A stretch of 50,545 nucleotides of DNA. It comes from Myxococcota bacterium (lineage in GTDB: Bacteria; Myxococcota_A; Polyangia; Polyangiales; Houyiibacteriaceae). Position 1 is the stretch's first letter; each line of letters opens with the position of its first letter. A program made the translations under genes and the position numbers. The notes under the pieces are model-generated. The model was not told the DNA's origin and searched no databases. It worked only from the letters and a program-made list of their open reading frames with translations. Below are positions 43,028-50,545 of this stretch, one piece after another. Location of the stretch: the NCBI GenBank assembly GCA_028284955.1, contig JANQQS010000119.1, positions 1-50,545 of the forward strand. Direction: 5' to 3'.

Positions 43028-44617
43028 ATGAGCGGCTACTTTTCGTCGCAAGATTCTTCGGGCTTGCTGTTTCCTCGACTCGGCGCGCCAAAACCAGGAT
43101 TCGGCCTCGCCGACGCCGCTCCCGCGCTTGAATGCGCCGGCAAAACGCTCTCCTACCGCGAGCTTGCGGGTGCGTGCGCGGATCACCTCGCGGCGCTCTC
43201 GTCGCGCACCATTGGACAACCTCCGCGGGTAGCGATCTCGGCGGTTCCTTCGATCGACACCGTGGTTGCGCTGGTCGCGCATGCCTGCGCGGGGATTGCA
43301 AGCGTGCCGCTCAACCCGAAGCTCGGCGCAGATTCACTTCGCCACATCCTTCGGGACGCGCAGCCGAGCTGCGTGTTGGTGCCCCGAGACCATCCAGCGC
43401 TCGTCGAACAGGTGCGCGCGGTGAGCGACGTGCCAACCGTTCCTTTTCCTTTGCCGAACTCAGATTCCGCGAAGAACTCAGATTCCATAAAGGCCGCAGC
43501 TCCAGCCGAGATAGGTTCTCCGATTTCGGATGGGGCGCGGCTGATTCTGTATACATCCGGAACCACCGGGCCGCCGAAAGGCGTGGTGCTCACCGAGCAA
43601 AATCTAAGAGCCAATCTCGACGCGCTGGCGCATGTCTGGCAATGGACCGAGGACGACCTGTTGGTGCATGCACTGCCCCTATTTCACGTGCACGGACTGG
43701 TTCTCGGGGTGTTCGGTTGCCTGCGCGTGGGAGGTTCGTTGCGGTTGGTGCCGAAGTTTGATGTCAACGCAATCGACAGCGCGTTGGTGCCGCCGCCTTC
43801 CAGTTCCCCGACAAGCAGTTCCCCGGCGGGCAGTTCTCCCGCCAATCGTCGTTCTGCCACCATGTTTTTTGGAGTGCCGACAATGTATCGGCGGCTCGCG
43901 GACGCCGCAGAACAATCCCCTCGCCTTCGCCAGGGACTGGGCAAGATGAGGCTCTTGGTTTCAGGTTCCGCCGCGCTCCCTGTCTCGGTCCAGGCGCGCA
44001 TTCAAGAACTGACCGGCCGAGGTGTCCACGAGCGCTATGGGCTTACCGAGACGCTCATTTTGTGCGCCGTGCCCTCCTGGGCCCCTCCGGAACCTGGGTG
44101 CGTTGGCCCACCGTTACCCGGAGTCGATCTTCGTCTCCGACCTCTCGACGGGAAAAACGAACTGGGAGAAATCCTCGCCCGCGGCCAACAGGTGTCTCGA
44201 GGCTACCTCGGCGGCACAGATCGCGAACCCGGCGCGTGGTTCGCCACCGGAGACCTGGCTTCACAACGCCCCGACGGCAGCGTGCGAATCATGGGACGAC
44301 AATCGACCGATCTCATCAAGACCGGCGGGTTCCGAGTGGGCGCGGGCGAAATCGAGCATTGCTTGCTCGCGGATCCCCGGATACGCGAGGTCGCGGTCGT
44401 CGGCTGCTCGGACGACGATTTGGGACAGCGTATCGTCGCGGTGGTGGTTCCCGCCCGCCCCTCCCCAACCGCTTCCGAGCTCGAACAGCGCGTCGCCGGC
44501 CACCTAGCACCCCACAAACGGCCTCGTGAAGTGATATTCGTCGAGGAATTGCCTCGAAACGCGATGGGGAAAATCAACAAAGTCGAGCTCGTGCGCAAAC
44601 TGGAGAGGCCCACTTGA
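43028..44617 (+). CDS. acyl-CoA synthetase (AMP-forming), malonyl-CoA synthetase-like
   Basis: The 529-residue ANL-superfamily enzyme activates a carboxylic acid with ATP and CoA. The A3 motif is LILYTSGTTGPPKGV; PLFHVHGLVLG, GVHERYGLTET, DLASQRPDGSVRIMGRQ and the A10 lysine in ELPRNAMGKINKVEL complete the set. The HVHGL segment is reminiscent of MatB-type malonyl-CoA synthetases, but the substrate is not proven. An in-frame insertion of SSSPT/SSSPA/GSSPA at 43800-43850 and a NSDSAK/NSDSIK duplication at 43457-43492 are repeats. Its stop overlaps the TTG start of galT by four bases. Confidence 0.9.
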   Translation: MSGYFSSQDSSGLLFPRLGAPKPGFGLADAAPALECAGKTLSYRELAGACADHLAALSSRTIGQPPRVAISAVPSIDTVVALVAHACAGIASVPLNPKLGADSLRHILRDAQPSCVLVPRDHPALVEQVRAVSDVPTVPFPLPNSDSAKNSDSIKAAAPAEIGSPISDGARLILYTSGTTGPPKGVVLTEQNLRANLDALAHVWQWTEDDLLVHALPLFHVHGLVLGVFGCLRVGGSLRLVPKFDVNAIDSALVPPPSSSPTSSSPAGSSPANRRSATMFFGVPTMYRRLADAAEQSPRLRQGLGKMRLLVSGSAALPVSVQARIQELTGRGVHERYGLTETLILCAVPSWAPPEPGCVGPPLPGVDLRLRPLDGKNELGEILARGQQVSRGYLGGTDREPGAWFATGDLASQRPDGSVRIMGRQSTDLIKTGGFRVGAGEIEHCLLADPRIREVAVVGCSDDDLGQRIVAVVVPARPSPTASELEQRVAGHLAPHKRPREVIFVEELPRNAMGKINKVELVRKLERPT

Positions 44618-45693
44618 CGCGTGAACCCCAGTCCAATGAACCCCAGTCCAGTGAAAACCAGTCTAGTGAAAACCAGTCTAGTGAAACCTCGTCTAGTGAA
44701 CCCCAAGCTCGCTACGATGTACTAAGCGATACCTGGCGTCTGATTGCCCCTTCGCGCGCGTTCACGACGTTCGGAATGAAATCGCCCACCGGGTTGCCCA
44801 AACGCGACAGGCCGTGTCCGTTTTGTCCAGGAAACGAAGCCGAGACCGAACAGACTGTTCTTCAGGACCCCGCATCCGGCCCATGGAACGTCCGGGTCAT
44901 CAAGAATCGCTACCCCGCAGTAGTCGAATCGGTATCAGACCACGCAATCGCTCGAGACGCGGCACGCCTTAGCGAAGGCGTGGAACCCGCCCTGGGCGTG
45001 CACGAAGTCGTCCTCGAGAGCCGTTCCCACGACGCGGACTGGGCCACCCTGCCAGAAACCGAAGCCTTCCGCGTGGTGCACGTCCTGCAGCGGCGCGTGC
45101 GCGCGCTCGAAACACAGCCGGGAATTCGTTACGTGAGCGTGTTTCGCAACCGAGGTCGGAGCGCGGGGAGCTCCCAACCCCACCCTCACGCGCAGGTCAT
45201 GGCGCTCTCTCACCCCGCGCCAGAACCGCAGCGCCGTTGGGCGATTGCTCGCGCACACCAAGAACGAACAGGCCGCAACTTGTTCGCCGAGGTGGTGAAT
45301 CGATGGCTCGAAGAACCCGCGCGCATTCTCTCTCGCGCAGGCGACGTGGTGGCTCTGTGCCCTATGGCGCCCACTCATTCGTTCGAAGCGTGGATTGTGC
45401 CTCGTCCGCCGACCGCTTCGTTTGCTGCCACCGAGGAGGCAACGCTCCGCGAGCTTTCAAGCCTCGGCCAGCGCGTGGTGCTGGCAGTGCTTCGCGCGGC
45501 GGGAGCAGAAGACTACAACCTCATCTGGCGGCTCATGCCGACCGAAGCATCGGGCCACCCCGCCAACTACTGGTACCTGCAGATCGCCCCCCGCAGCGGG
45601 CGCCCGGCAGGGTTTGAACTCGCCACTGGGATGTCTCTATGCACCGTGTTGCCCGAAGTCGCGGCGGCAAACATCCGCAACGCCCTCTCATAA
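44614..45693 (+). CDS. galT: galactose-1-phosphate uridylyltransferase
   Basis: This HIT-superfamily enzyme exchanges UMP between UDP-glucose and galactose 1-phosphate. The zinc motif CPFCPGNE, the active-site segment SSQPHPHAQVM (H190-P-H192; the nucleophile is the second histidine) and the C-terminal NLIWRLMP, GHPANYWYLQI segments are present. It has 359 residues. TTG is the only in-frame start upstream of the conserved core, and it overlaps the synthetase stop. Residues 4-33 are six copies of a five-residue repeat, EPQSN/ENQSS, absent from the family. Co-expression with an acyl-CoA synthetase has no obvious metabolic reason. Confidence 0.92.
   Translation: MTREPQSNEPQSSENQSSENQSSETSSSEPQARYDVLSDTWRLIAPSRAFTTFGMKSPTGLPKRDRPCPFCPGNEAETEQTVLQDPASGPWNVRVIKNRYPAVVESVSDHAIARDAARLSEGVEPALGVHEVVLESRSHDADWATLPETEAFRVVHVLQRRVRALETQPGIRYVSVFRNRGRSAGSSQPHPHAQVMALSHPAPEPQRRWAIARAHQERTGRNLFAEVVNRWLEEPARILSRAGDVVALCPMAPTHSFEAWIVPRPPTASFAATEEATLRELSSLGQRVVLAVLRAAGAEDYNLIWRLMPTEASGHPANYWYLQIAPRSGRPAGFELATGMSLCTVLPEVAAANIRNALS
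44623..44712 (+). repeat. six 15-bp tandem repeats in the galT leader
   Basis: Units such as GAACCCCAGTCCAAT and GAAAACCAGTCTAGT encode EPQSN, EPQSS, ENQSS, ENQSS, ETSSS and EPQAR. The number may vary between strains because the repeat keeps the reading frame. Confidence 0.85.
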
Positions 45694-45698
45694 GATCG

Positions 45699-46892
45699 TC
45701 ATCCGCCGGAACCACATTTCGTGCCGTGCTGCTCCAGATCGCGAACGAACGTACGCGCCTGGGCGCGAAGCCGCACCGTCTGCGACCGAGACCGCAGCGT
45801 TCCTCGAATCGACACATCGACGGCGCCTGCGCGACGCGCCTCAAGTGCTTGCACCGTGATCGCGCCTCGCGCGCCGGCTTCGTCAAACTCCGCGCCATCC
45901 GGAAAACGCACGCGGATTTTCGCGCCACCCGGACCCATCGGAACCTCGAATGGTCGTTCCCGCGTCGTGTCGACGGGAATATCGAGATGCACGACCGCTT
46001 CTGAACGCACCCCCTCGTCACCCAAGCGAAGCCGATGCTGGCAGTTGACGGAGGCCAAGTACGCGCCGCGCTCAACCGCGGCAGGATGCACGGACATCCG
46101 CTCGGCACGCGCAGCGGGCCGCTGCCGCACCACATCGCCAACCCACGTCGTGGGCAGCGCTTCGCCAGGCGCCGGGGAAGCATCGAACGCCTCCGCGTAG
46201 CGTGCGACCAGCGCGGCACAGGTGCGACGATCGAGCTCCCGCGCGTCGCGGCAAAGTTTGGCCTTTCCCTGCAACACGGCGCGGCAGCGTGGCACTTCGT
46301 GGGACGCCGCCGCCGCGCACAGTCGCTCGTCGCGCGATGCCCACGCCAAGCAAAGAGGGTCGCGACCTTTGCCCGCTCCCACGTCTGGACACAGCCCGGG
46401 TTCTTTCTTCAGCGCTGCTACGCGCCGCTGGCACGAACGCCTCAGCCGCGACACGCCAAGCGTATCGCAAAGCGCCGCGTCGCCATCTCGCGCCGCTTTG
46501 AGGCTCACACATACGTCGTGCAAAAACCCCGCGTAGCCCAAATCGCTAAGTCCTTCGGCGAGCTCCACGGGAAGCTTTTCGGATAGCTGGTTCGCACATT
46601 GCTTCACCGAAGAAAACGATTGAATGCTCGTCTCTACGTTCTGGACGGCTCCCGTCCAAATCTGATGGCTCGGAGGCTCCGGCGTTTCCTTTGCGTTTTC
46701 TGGGGACTGTTTCGGAGACTGCCTCGAACGCGCGCTTTGCTCCGGTCGATCATCAGCGGACGGCTTGCGAGGAGGAGATCGACGGTCGCAACCCACTGCG
46801 ATCGCGACTCCGAACACCATTGCGCCGAACCCAACTGCATTGGGTCCAAGGCGGCAGAGCGCGACGATCAATAGAAACGCGTAGCGGAGCAT
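45699..46892 (-). CDS. cysteine-rich lipoprotein of unknown function
   Basis: From the ATG at 46892 the 397-residue protein has a hydrophobic signal ending in lipobox IAVGC, an Arg/Pro/Ser-rich linker, a cysteine-rich helical domain with about eleven cysteines at intervals (CDTLGVSRLRRSC, LCPDVGAGKGRDPLC, LCAAAASHEVPRC, LCRDARELDRRTC), and a C-terminal part of beta strands (AVVHLDIPVDTTRERPFEV, VSIRGTLRSRSQTVRL). The regularly spaced Cys pairs would form disulfides in the periplasm. A later ATG at 46820 is possible. It is five bases from the galT stop (convergent). Confidence 0.65.
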   Translation of the reverse strand: MLRYAFLLIVALCRLGPNAVGFGAMVFGVAIAVGCDRRSPPRKPSADDRPEQSARSRQSPKQSPENAKETPEPPSHQIWTGAVQNVETSIQSFSSVKQCANQLSEKLPVELAEGLSDLGYAGFLHDVCVSLKAARDGDAALCDTLGVSRLRRSCQRRVAALKKEPGLCPDVGAGKGRDPLCLAWASRDERLCAAAASHEVPRCRAVLQGKAKLCRDARELDRRTCAALVARYAEAFDASPAPGEALPTTWVGDVVRQRPAARAERMSVHPAAVERGAYLASVNCQHRLRLGDEGVRSEAVVHLDIPVDTTRERPFEVPMGPGGAKIRVRFPDGAEFDEAGARGAITVQALEARRAGAVDVSIRGTLRSRSQTVRLRAQARTFVRDLEQHGTKCGSGG

Positions 46893-46980
46893 ACGACGCT
46901 CGTGTCCATAGTCGACGGGTGCATATCCGGCCAGTATGCTTGCGCGGGTGTCTCCGAATCGAAACAAGGCAGCATCATCA

Positions 46981-48243
46981 ATGCGTTGGTGGTTCGGCGT
47001 AGGCGCCGTTTTGCTCGGCTCGGGCATGCATGTCTTCCAGCCGAAAATCTCCGAAGCGCAGCCGCCGGCTCAGTCTTCCGAAGAGGCCGACGTTCTCTCC
47101 CCCCCCAAACCGCCGGCGCCGTCTACTCCCGCCCCACCGACCACGCCTAACGCCGAGCCGCCGAATCCTTCTTCTCAGGAACCAGAGACTCCCCAAACGC
47201 CGCCTCCTTCTGCATCGTCGACCGAATCAGCCACAGACGCGATGTCGCCCCCGGATGCGGCGCCGACCAGCGACGCGGCTACCCCCACTCCGTCGACGCC
47301 GCTCCGCGTCATCGCCATCGACGCGGAGGCATCTGGAGTCGCCCCGGTCGTTGGGCGCGCGGTAACCGACCAAATGCGCAAGACCGCAGAGGCCATGGGC
47401 TACGAAGTTGTGAGCGCCGCCGATACCATCGCGGCGGCGCAGCGTTTGCGCATGCCCTACCCGCCATCGCCCGCCGACCTTTGGCGCGTCACCTTTGTCG
47501 CGCAAGCCCAGCGAGGCGCCTTCGCGCGTGTATGGGCGCACGAGGGTCAATATGTGACCGAAATCAGCGTGGCTAGTTTGGATGGAGCGGGCCCTTTTTT
47601 CGCGCGCGGAGCCTCCGGGGCCGACGACCTCAAGGGAGTGGTGGAGCGGTTGATTCGCCAGGCGCTCCCCGCCCCGACTCAATGGAACGCGGAAGAAGCA
47701 AAACGACTGACCCAGCAAACGCAATCCGCCACCCAAGCCGACGCTCCGGAGCCCTTGCCTGTACCCAAAACCCAGCTGCGCATCGTGCCCATCTCGCGCA
47801 TGGCGGCGCTGCGCCCCACCCGCCGCTGGGACCTCGCGCTACAAACCGAGGCTGCGTTCGGAACCTCGAGCGACTTCTTCTACAACCATCTCGCGGGCTT
47901 GCGCCTCGGTTTTCGCATCACCCGCAACATCCTCATCGGGGCCTACTACGGCTACGCCAACCTACGCGGCCGCGACAACCGCGAGCACAACATGCTCTCC
48001 TACTTTCAAATCGAACATCGTATTCGGCTCACCCAGCGCAGCGACATCACCGTGCCGGTACGTTTCGGCGTCGGTTACGTGCCCTTCAACGGCCCCATGT
48101 TCCGGCTCGCCGCCGGGCTCAACATTCCCATCGCAAGCCGCGTCGAACTTGGCTTCGACCTCTTCACTCCGACGTTCTGGATCTTGCCCGACCGCACCAC
48201 CGTATCGCTCAACGTCGGCACCGAAGTTATCTTTCGACTATGA
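46981..48243 (+). CDS. predicted outer-membrane beta-barrel protein
   Basis: The 420-residue protein has a signal peptide (RWWFGVGAVLLGSGMHVF), a Pro/Ser/Thr-rich linker (about 25-110), a soluble alpha/beta region with RVIAIDAEASGVAPVVGRAV and MRKTAEAMGYEVVSAADTIAAAQRL that resembles TolB- or CsgG-like nucleating domains, and from about residue 285 a C-terminal barrel of alternating strands ending in IFRL with a final aromatic-rich strand. I infer that it sits in the outer membrane with a periplasmic domain. The gene overlaps the M3 peptidase start by four bases. Confidence 0.65.
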   Translation: MRWWFGVGAVLLGSGMHVFQPKISEAQPPAQSSEEADVLSPPKPPAPSTPAPPTTPNAEPPNPSSQEPETPQTPPPSASSTESATDAMSPPDAAPTSDAATPTPSTPLRVIAIDAEASGVAPVVGRAVTDQMRKTAEAMGYEVVSAADTIAAAQRLRMPYPPSPADLWRVTFVAQAQRGAFARVWAHEGQYVTEISVASLDGAGPFFARGASGADDLKGVVERLIRQALPAPTQWNAEEAKRLTQQTQSATQADAPEPLPVPKTQLRIVPISRMAALRPTRRWDLALQTEAAFGTSSDFFYNHLAGLRLGFRITRNILIGAYYGYANLRGRDNREHNMLSYFQIEHRIRLTQRSDITVPVRFGVGYVPFNGPMFRLAAGLNIPIASRVELGFDLFTPTFWILPDRTTVSLNVGTEVIFRL

Positions 48244-50318
48244 CCAACCCGCTGCTCCATCTAGACTTCGAGATTCCTTTCGATCGCATCTCTGCCCAGC
48301 ACGTTGTTCCTGGCATCACCGCGCTGATCGAGCGTGTACGCGAAGACATCGCGCGCATTGGCAGCGACGACACGACCCCGCGGACCTACGACAACACCCT
48401 CGGCGCGCTTGAATCGGCGACCGAAAAGCTCGAGCGAGCCATGAGTGTAGTCGGCCATTTGGAATCAACCGCTACGTCGGATGCCCTGCGCAAGGCGTAC
48501 AGCGAGGTGCTGCCCCAGGTCAGTGAGCTCTATTCGAGCATTCCTCTCGATGAACACCTTTTTCGCGCGCTGCGAAGCTTTGCCGAAACCGAAGAGGTTA
48601 AATCGCTGTCGCCCACGCGAAAGCGGTTTCTCGAAAAAACAATGAGAGAGTTTGTGCGCCATGGCGCGGAGCTCGACGCAGCCGGCAAAGCGCGGCTCAA
48701 AGAAATCGATGTCGCGCTAGCGAACGCAACCACGCGGTTTTCACAAAACGTGCTGGACGACACCAACGCTTTTGAACTGACGATTACCGACGAGGCGCAA
48801 CTGGCAGGGCTTCCCGAGCACGCGGTCAACGCCGCGCGGGCGTCGGCGAAAGCAAAGAACCTAGACGGCTGGCGCTTCACACTGCATGCGCCGAGCTTGA
48901 TCGCGGCGCTCACCTATCTCGAAGATTCCGCGATTCGCGAAACGATGTGGCGCGCATACAACACGCGCTCGAGCCCCTCTTCGTCCAACGCCGCGCGAAA
49001 CAACAGTCCTTTGATTCGCGAGATCGTGAAGCTGCGGCGAGAGAAAGCGCGGCTGCTCGGCTACTCCAGCTTCGCCGACTTGGTGCTCGAAGAACGTATG
49101 GCCAAAACCGGCCAGCAGGCGCGCGATTTCGTCGACGACCTGCGCGCGCGCACGGAACCTGCGTTTGCCCGCGAGCAGCAAGAACTGCTTGCCTTTCGTC
49201 GTTCCCAAGAGGGGACCGACGCCGCCGAACTCGCTCCCTGGGATGTTGCATTTTACGCCGAGCGACAGCGCAAAGCTCTATTCGACTACGACGCCGAGGC
49301 GCTGCGACCATACTTCAGCGCGGACCAGGTGATGGAGGGGCTCTTCTCAGTCGTGTCGAGCCTCTACGGCGTTCGCATCGAACCTTGGCCTGGCGCTCCG
49401 ACTTGGGATCCCGCGGTTCGGACCTATCGCATCGTCGATGCATCCGGCATCTGGATCGGCTCTTTCTACGTCGACCTTTATCCCCGCGAAAACAAAAAGG
49501 GCGGTGCCTGGATGAACTCGTTCATCACCGGCGGCCCTCGGCAAGCGGCCGACGCATCGAACCAACATGGATTTGCCCCCCACCTCGGGCTCTTCTGCGC
49601 CAACGTCAGCCCGCCCGTCGACGGCGCCCCCGCGCTGCTCACCCACCGCGAAGTGCAGACGCTCTTTCACGAGTTTGGCCACCTCATGCACCACTGCCTC
49701 AGCACCGTCGACGTCCGCAGTCTGGCGGGCACATCGGTCGCCTGGGATTTCGTCGAGTTGCCATCGCAGATTATGGAAAACTGGACCTTTCATCCCGAGG
49801 CATTGAATCTCTTCGCGAAGCACCACACAACCGGCGACCCTATTCCCGATGAGCTCGTGCAGAAGCTCAACCGCGCGCGTACCTTCCGCGAAGCGAGCGC
49901 GATGATGCGACAACTTGGCTTTGCGCATGCCGATCTCACGTTGCACGAAGACTACGATCTCGAAAGCGACGACCCAGCTCGCGCCGACCCAGTCGCATTC
50001 GCTCGAGAGGCGATGAGCCCGTTCGCGCCCGCGCCGCTTCCCGAAGACTTCGCCATGATCTGCAGCTTCGGACACCTCTTCGCGAGCCCGGTGGGCTACG
50101 CCACGGGCTACTACTCCTACAAATGGGCAGAAGTACTCGATGCCGACGCGTTCAGCCGATTTGACCGAGAGGGCGTTCTCAATCGCGAAGTCGGCGAAGC
50201 CTTTCGAAGCACCATCCTCGCCCGCGGCGACTCCGACGACCCCGCCCAGCTCTTCCGCGACTTCATGGGACGCGACCCAGATCCTGAGGCTCTACTCAAA
50301 CGAAGCGGTCTGCTTTAG
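48240..50318 (+). CDS. M3-family oligopeptidase (thimet oligopeptidase/PrlC-like)
   Basis: The 692-residue zinc metallopeptidase degrades short peptides in the cytoplasm. The active site is HEFGH (residues 477-481) in TLFHEFGHLMHH, followed by the glutamate-bearing DFVELPSQIMENW that supplies the third zinc ligand. The N-terminal half has the helical substrate-channel part. Length matches the oligopeptidase A group. The ATG overlaps the outer-membrane protein stop (ATGA); the longer frame to 47682 is rejected since it runs through that gene. A signal peptide is absent. Confidence 0.95.
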   Translation: MTNPLLHLDFEIPFDRISAQHVVPGITALIERVREDIARIGSDDTTPRTYDNTLGALESATEKLERAMSVVGHLESTATSDALRKAYSEVLPQVSELYSSIPLDEHLFRALRSFAETEEVKSLSPTRKRFLEKTMREFVRHGAELDAAGKARLKEIDVALANATTRFSQNVLDDTNAFELTITDEAQLAGLPEHAVNAARASAKAKNLDGWRFTLHAPSLIAALTYLEDSAIRETMWRAYNTRSSPSSSNAARNNSPLIREIVKLRREKARLLGYSSFADLVLEERMAKTGQQARDFVDDLRARTEPAFAREQQELLAFRRSQEGTDAAELAPWDVAFYAERQRKALFDYDAEALRPYFSADQVMEGLFSVVSSLYGVRIEPWPGAPTWDPAVRTYRIVDASGIWIGSFYVDLYPRENKKGGAWMNSFITGGPRQAADASNQHGFAPHLGLFCANVSPPVDGAPALLTHREVQTLFHEFGHLMHHCLSTVDVRSLAGTSVAWDFVELPSQIMENWTFHPEALNLFAKHHTTGDPIPDELVQKLNRARTFREASAMMRQLGFAHADLTLHEDYDLESDDPARADPVAFAREAMSPFAPAPLPEDFAMICSFGHLFASPVGYATGYYSYKWAEVLDADAFSRFDREGVLNREVGEAFRSTILARGDSDDPAQLFRDFMGRDPDPEALLKRSGLL

Positions 50319-50320
50319 AT

Positions 50321-50436
50321 TTCGGAGGGTCTGGCCGCAGACCCTCCCCCCACGGAATACGATTCCGCGGGGCCGCTGTTTTTTCGGAGGGTCTGGCCGC
50401 AGACCCTCCCCCCACGGAATACGATTCCGCGGGGCC
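50321..50436. terminator. two copies of a paired-hairpin terminator
   Basis: A 54-bp unit is present twice (50321-50374 and 50383-50436, period 62). Each copy forms GGAGGGTCT/AGACCCTCC around GGCCGC and a second stem, CCCCACGGAAT/ATTCCGCGGGG with one mismatch, around ACG. A T-run (50379-50384) follows the first copy, fitting rho-independent termination after the peptidase gene. Downstream to the window end I see only GC-rich, structured sequence. Confidence 0.75.
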
Positions 50437-50545
50437 CCCCTTCCGCCGCCGCTTCGCGCTGCGCGGGGGCCCCTACGCCCCCTTGCTCTCGTCGTGCGGT
50501 GTTGGGGTGAACTGCTTTCTCTGTGCTGTTTGCGGTGACCTGAAG

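Noticed and set aside
1-50545. CRISPR array or tRNA/rRNA genes
   Set aside because: No regularly spaced direct repeats with unique spacers and no tRNA or rRNA sequence were recognised by eye; a dedicated scan was not possible.

Overview
The window looks like a chromosomal segment of a GC-rich, Gram-negative bacterium of the Myxococcota type (former Deltaproteobacteria). I infer this from the complete lower mevalonate route, a receiver-DUF4388 regulator, a hybrid histidine kinase, flotillin-like proteins, many predicted lipoproteins and two predicted outer-membrane proteins. The assignment is an inference; no rRNA, tRNA or other taxonomic marker gene is present.

Layout. 1-1668: an IS110-family element lying against the stop codon of a receiver-DUF4388-TPR membrane protein (1672-4404), followed by a PQQ-propeller protein (4507-6879) and a Nudix hydrolase. 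7326-15157 (minus): a tight six-gene operon, NfeD/YqiJ-like protein, two SPFH/flotillin proteins, two alkaline-phosphatase-superfamily enzymes and a glycosyltransferase. 15284-17596: a hybrid histidine kinase whose first receiver lacks the phosphoacceptor aspartate. 17773-26666: isoprenoid and polyamine genes: mevalonate kinase, diphosphomevalonate decarboxylase and phosphomevalonate kinase in one overlapping operon, a polyprenyl diphosphate synthase, and an operon of type 2 IPP isomerase, arginine decarboxylase and a polyprenyl-phosphate mannose synthase-like enzyme.

26676-40776 is more accessory: a truncated PIN-domain remnant, repeats and hairpins, EttA with a two-domain FKBP lipoprotein, an SMP-30-like lipoprotein, a CAP-domain lipoprotein, a DUF368/PopT undecaprenyl-phosphate translocase, two unrelated nucleotidyltransferase plus small-protein cassettes, an AAA_14/DUF4143 ATPase with tandem operator-like repeats, an RHH/ParE toxin-antitoxin pair, a PRPP synthetase-like protein and two lipoproteins of unknown function. 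40864-50318 holds a coiled-coil protein with a C-terminal helix-hairpin-helix domain, an acyl-CoA synthetase overlapping galT, a cysteine-rich lipoprotein, a predicted outer-membrane protein and an M3 oligopeptidase. The window ends in duplicated hairpins.

How the genes fit together. The mevalonate kinases, decarboxylase, IPP isomerase and polyprenyl synthase make C5 units and chain-elongate them; the mannosyl-phosphoprenol synthase and PopT use or recycle polyprenyl phosphate. HMG-CoA synthase and reductase are not in the window. Recurrent features are four-base start/stop overlaps, period-15 tandem repeats that add pentapeptides to unrelated proteins, and at least three genes whose -10 box sits exactly where a leaderless transcript would need it. 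The most interesting candidates for undescribed biology are the flotillin-phosphatase-glycosyltransferase operon, the two nucleotidyltransferase cassettes and the IS110 non-coding end, which has a repeat of the kind expected for a bridge RNA.
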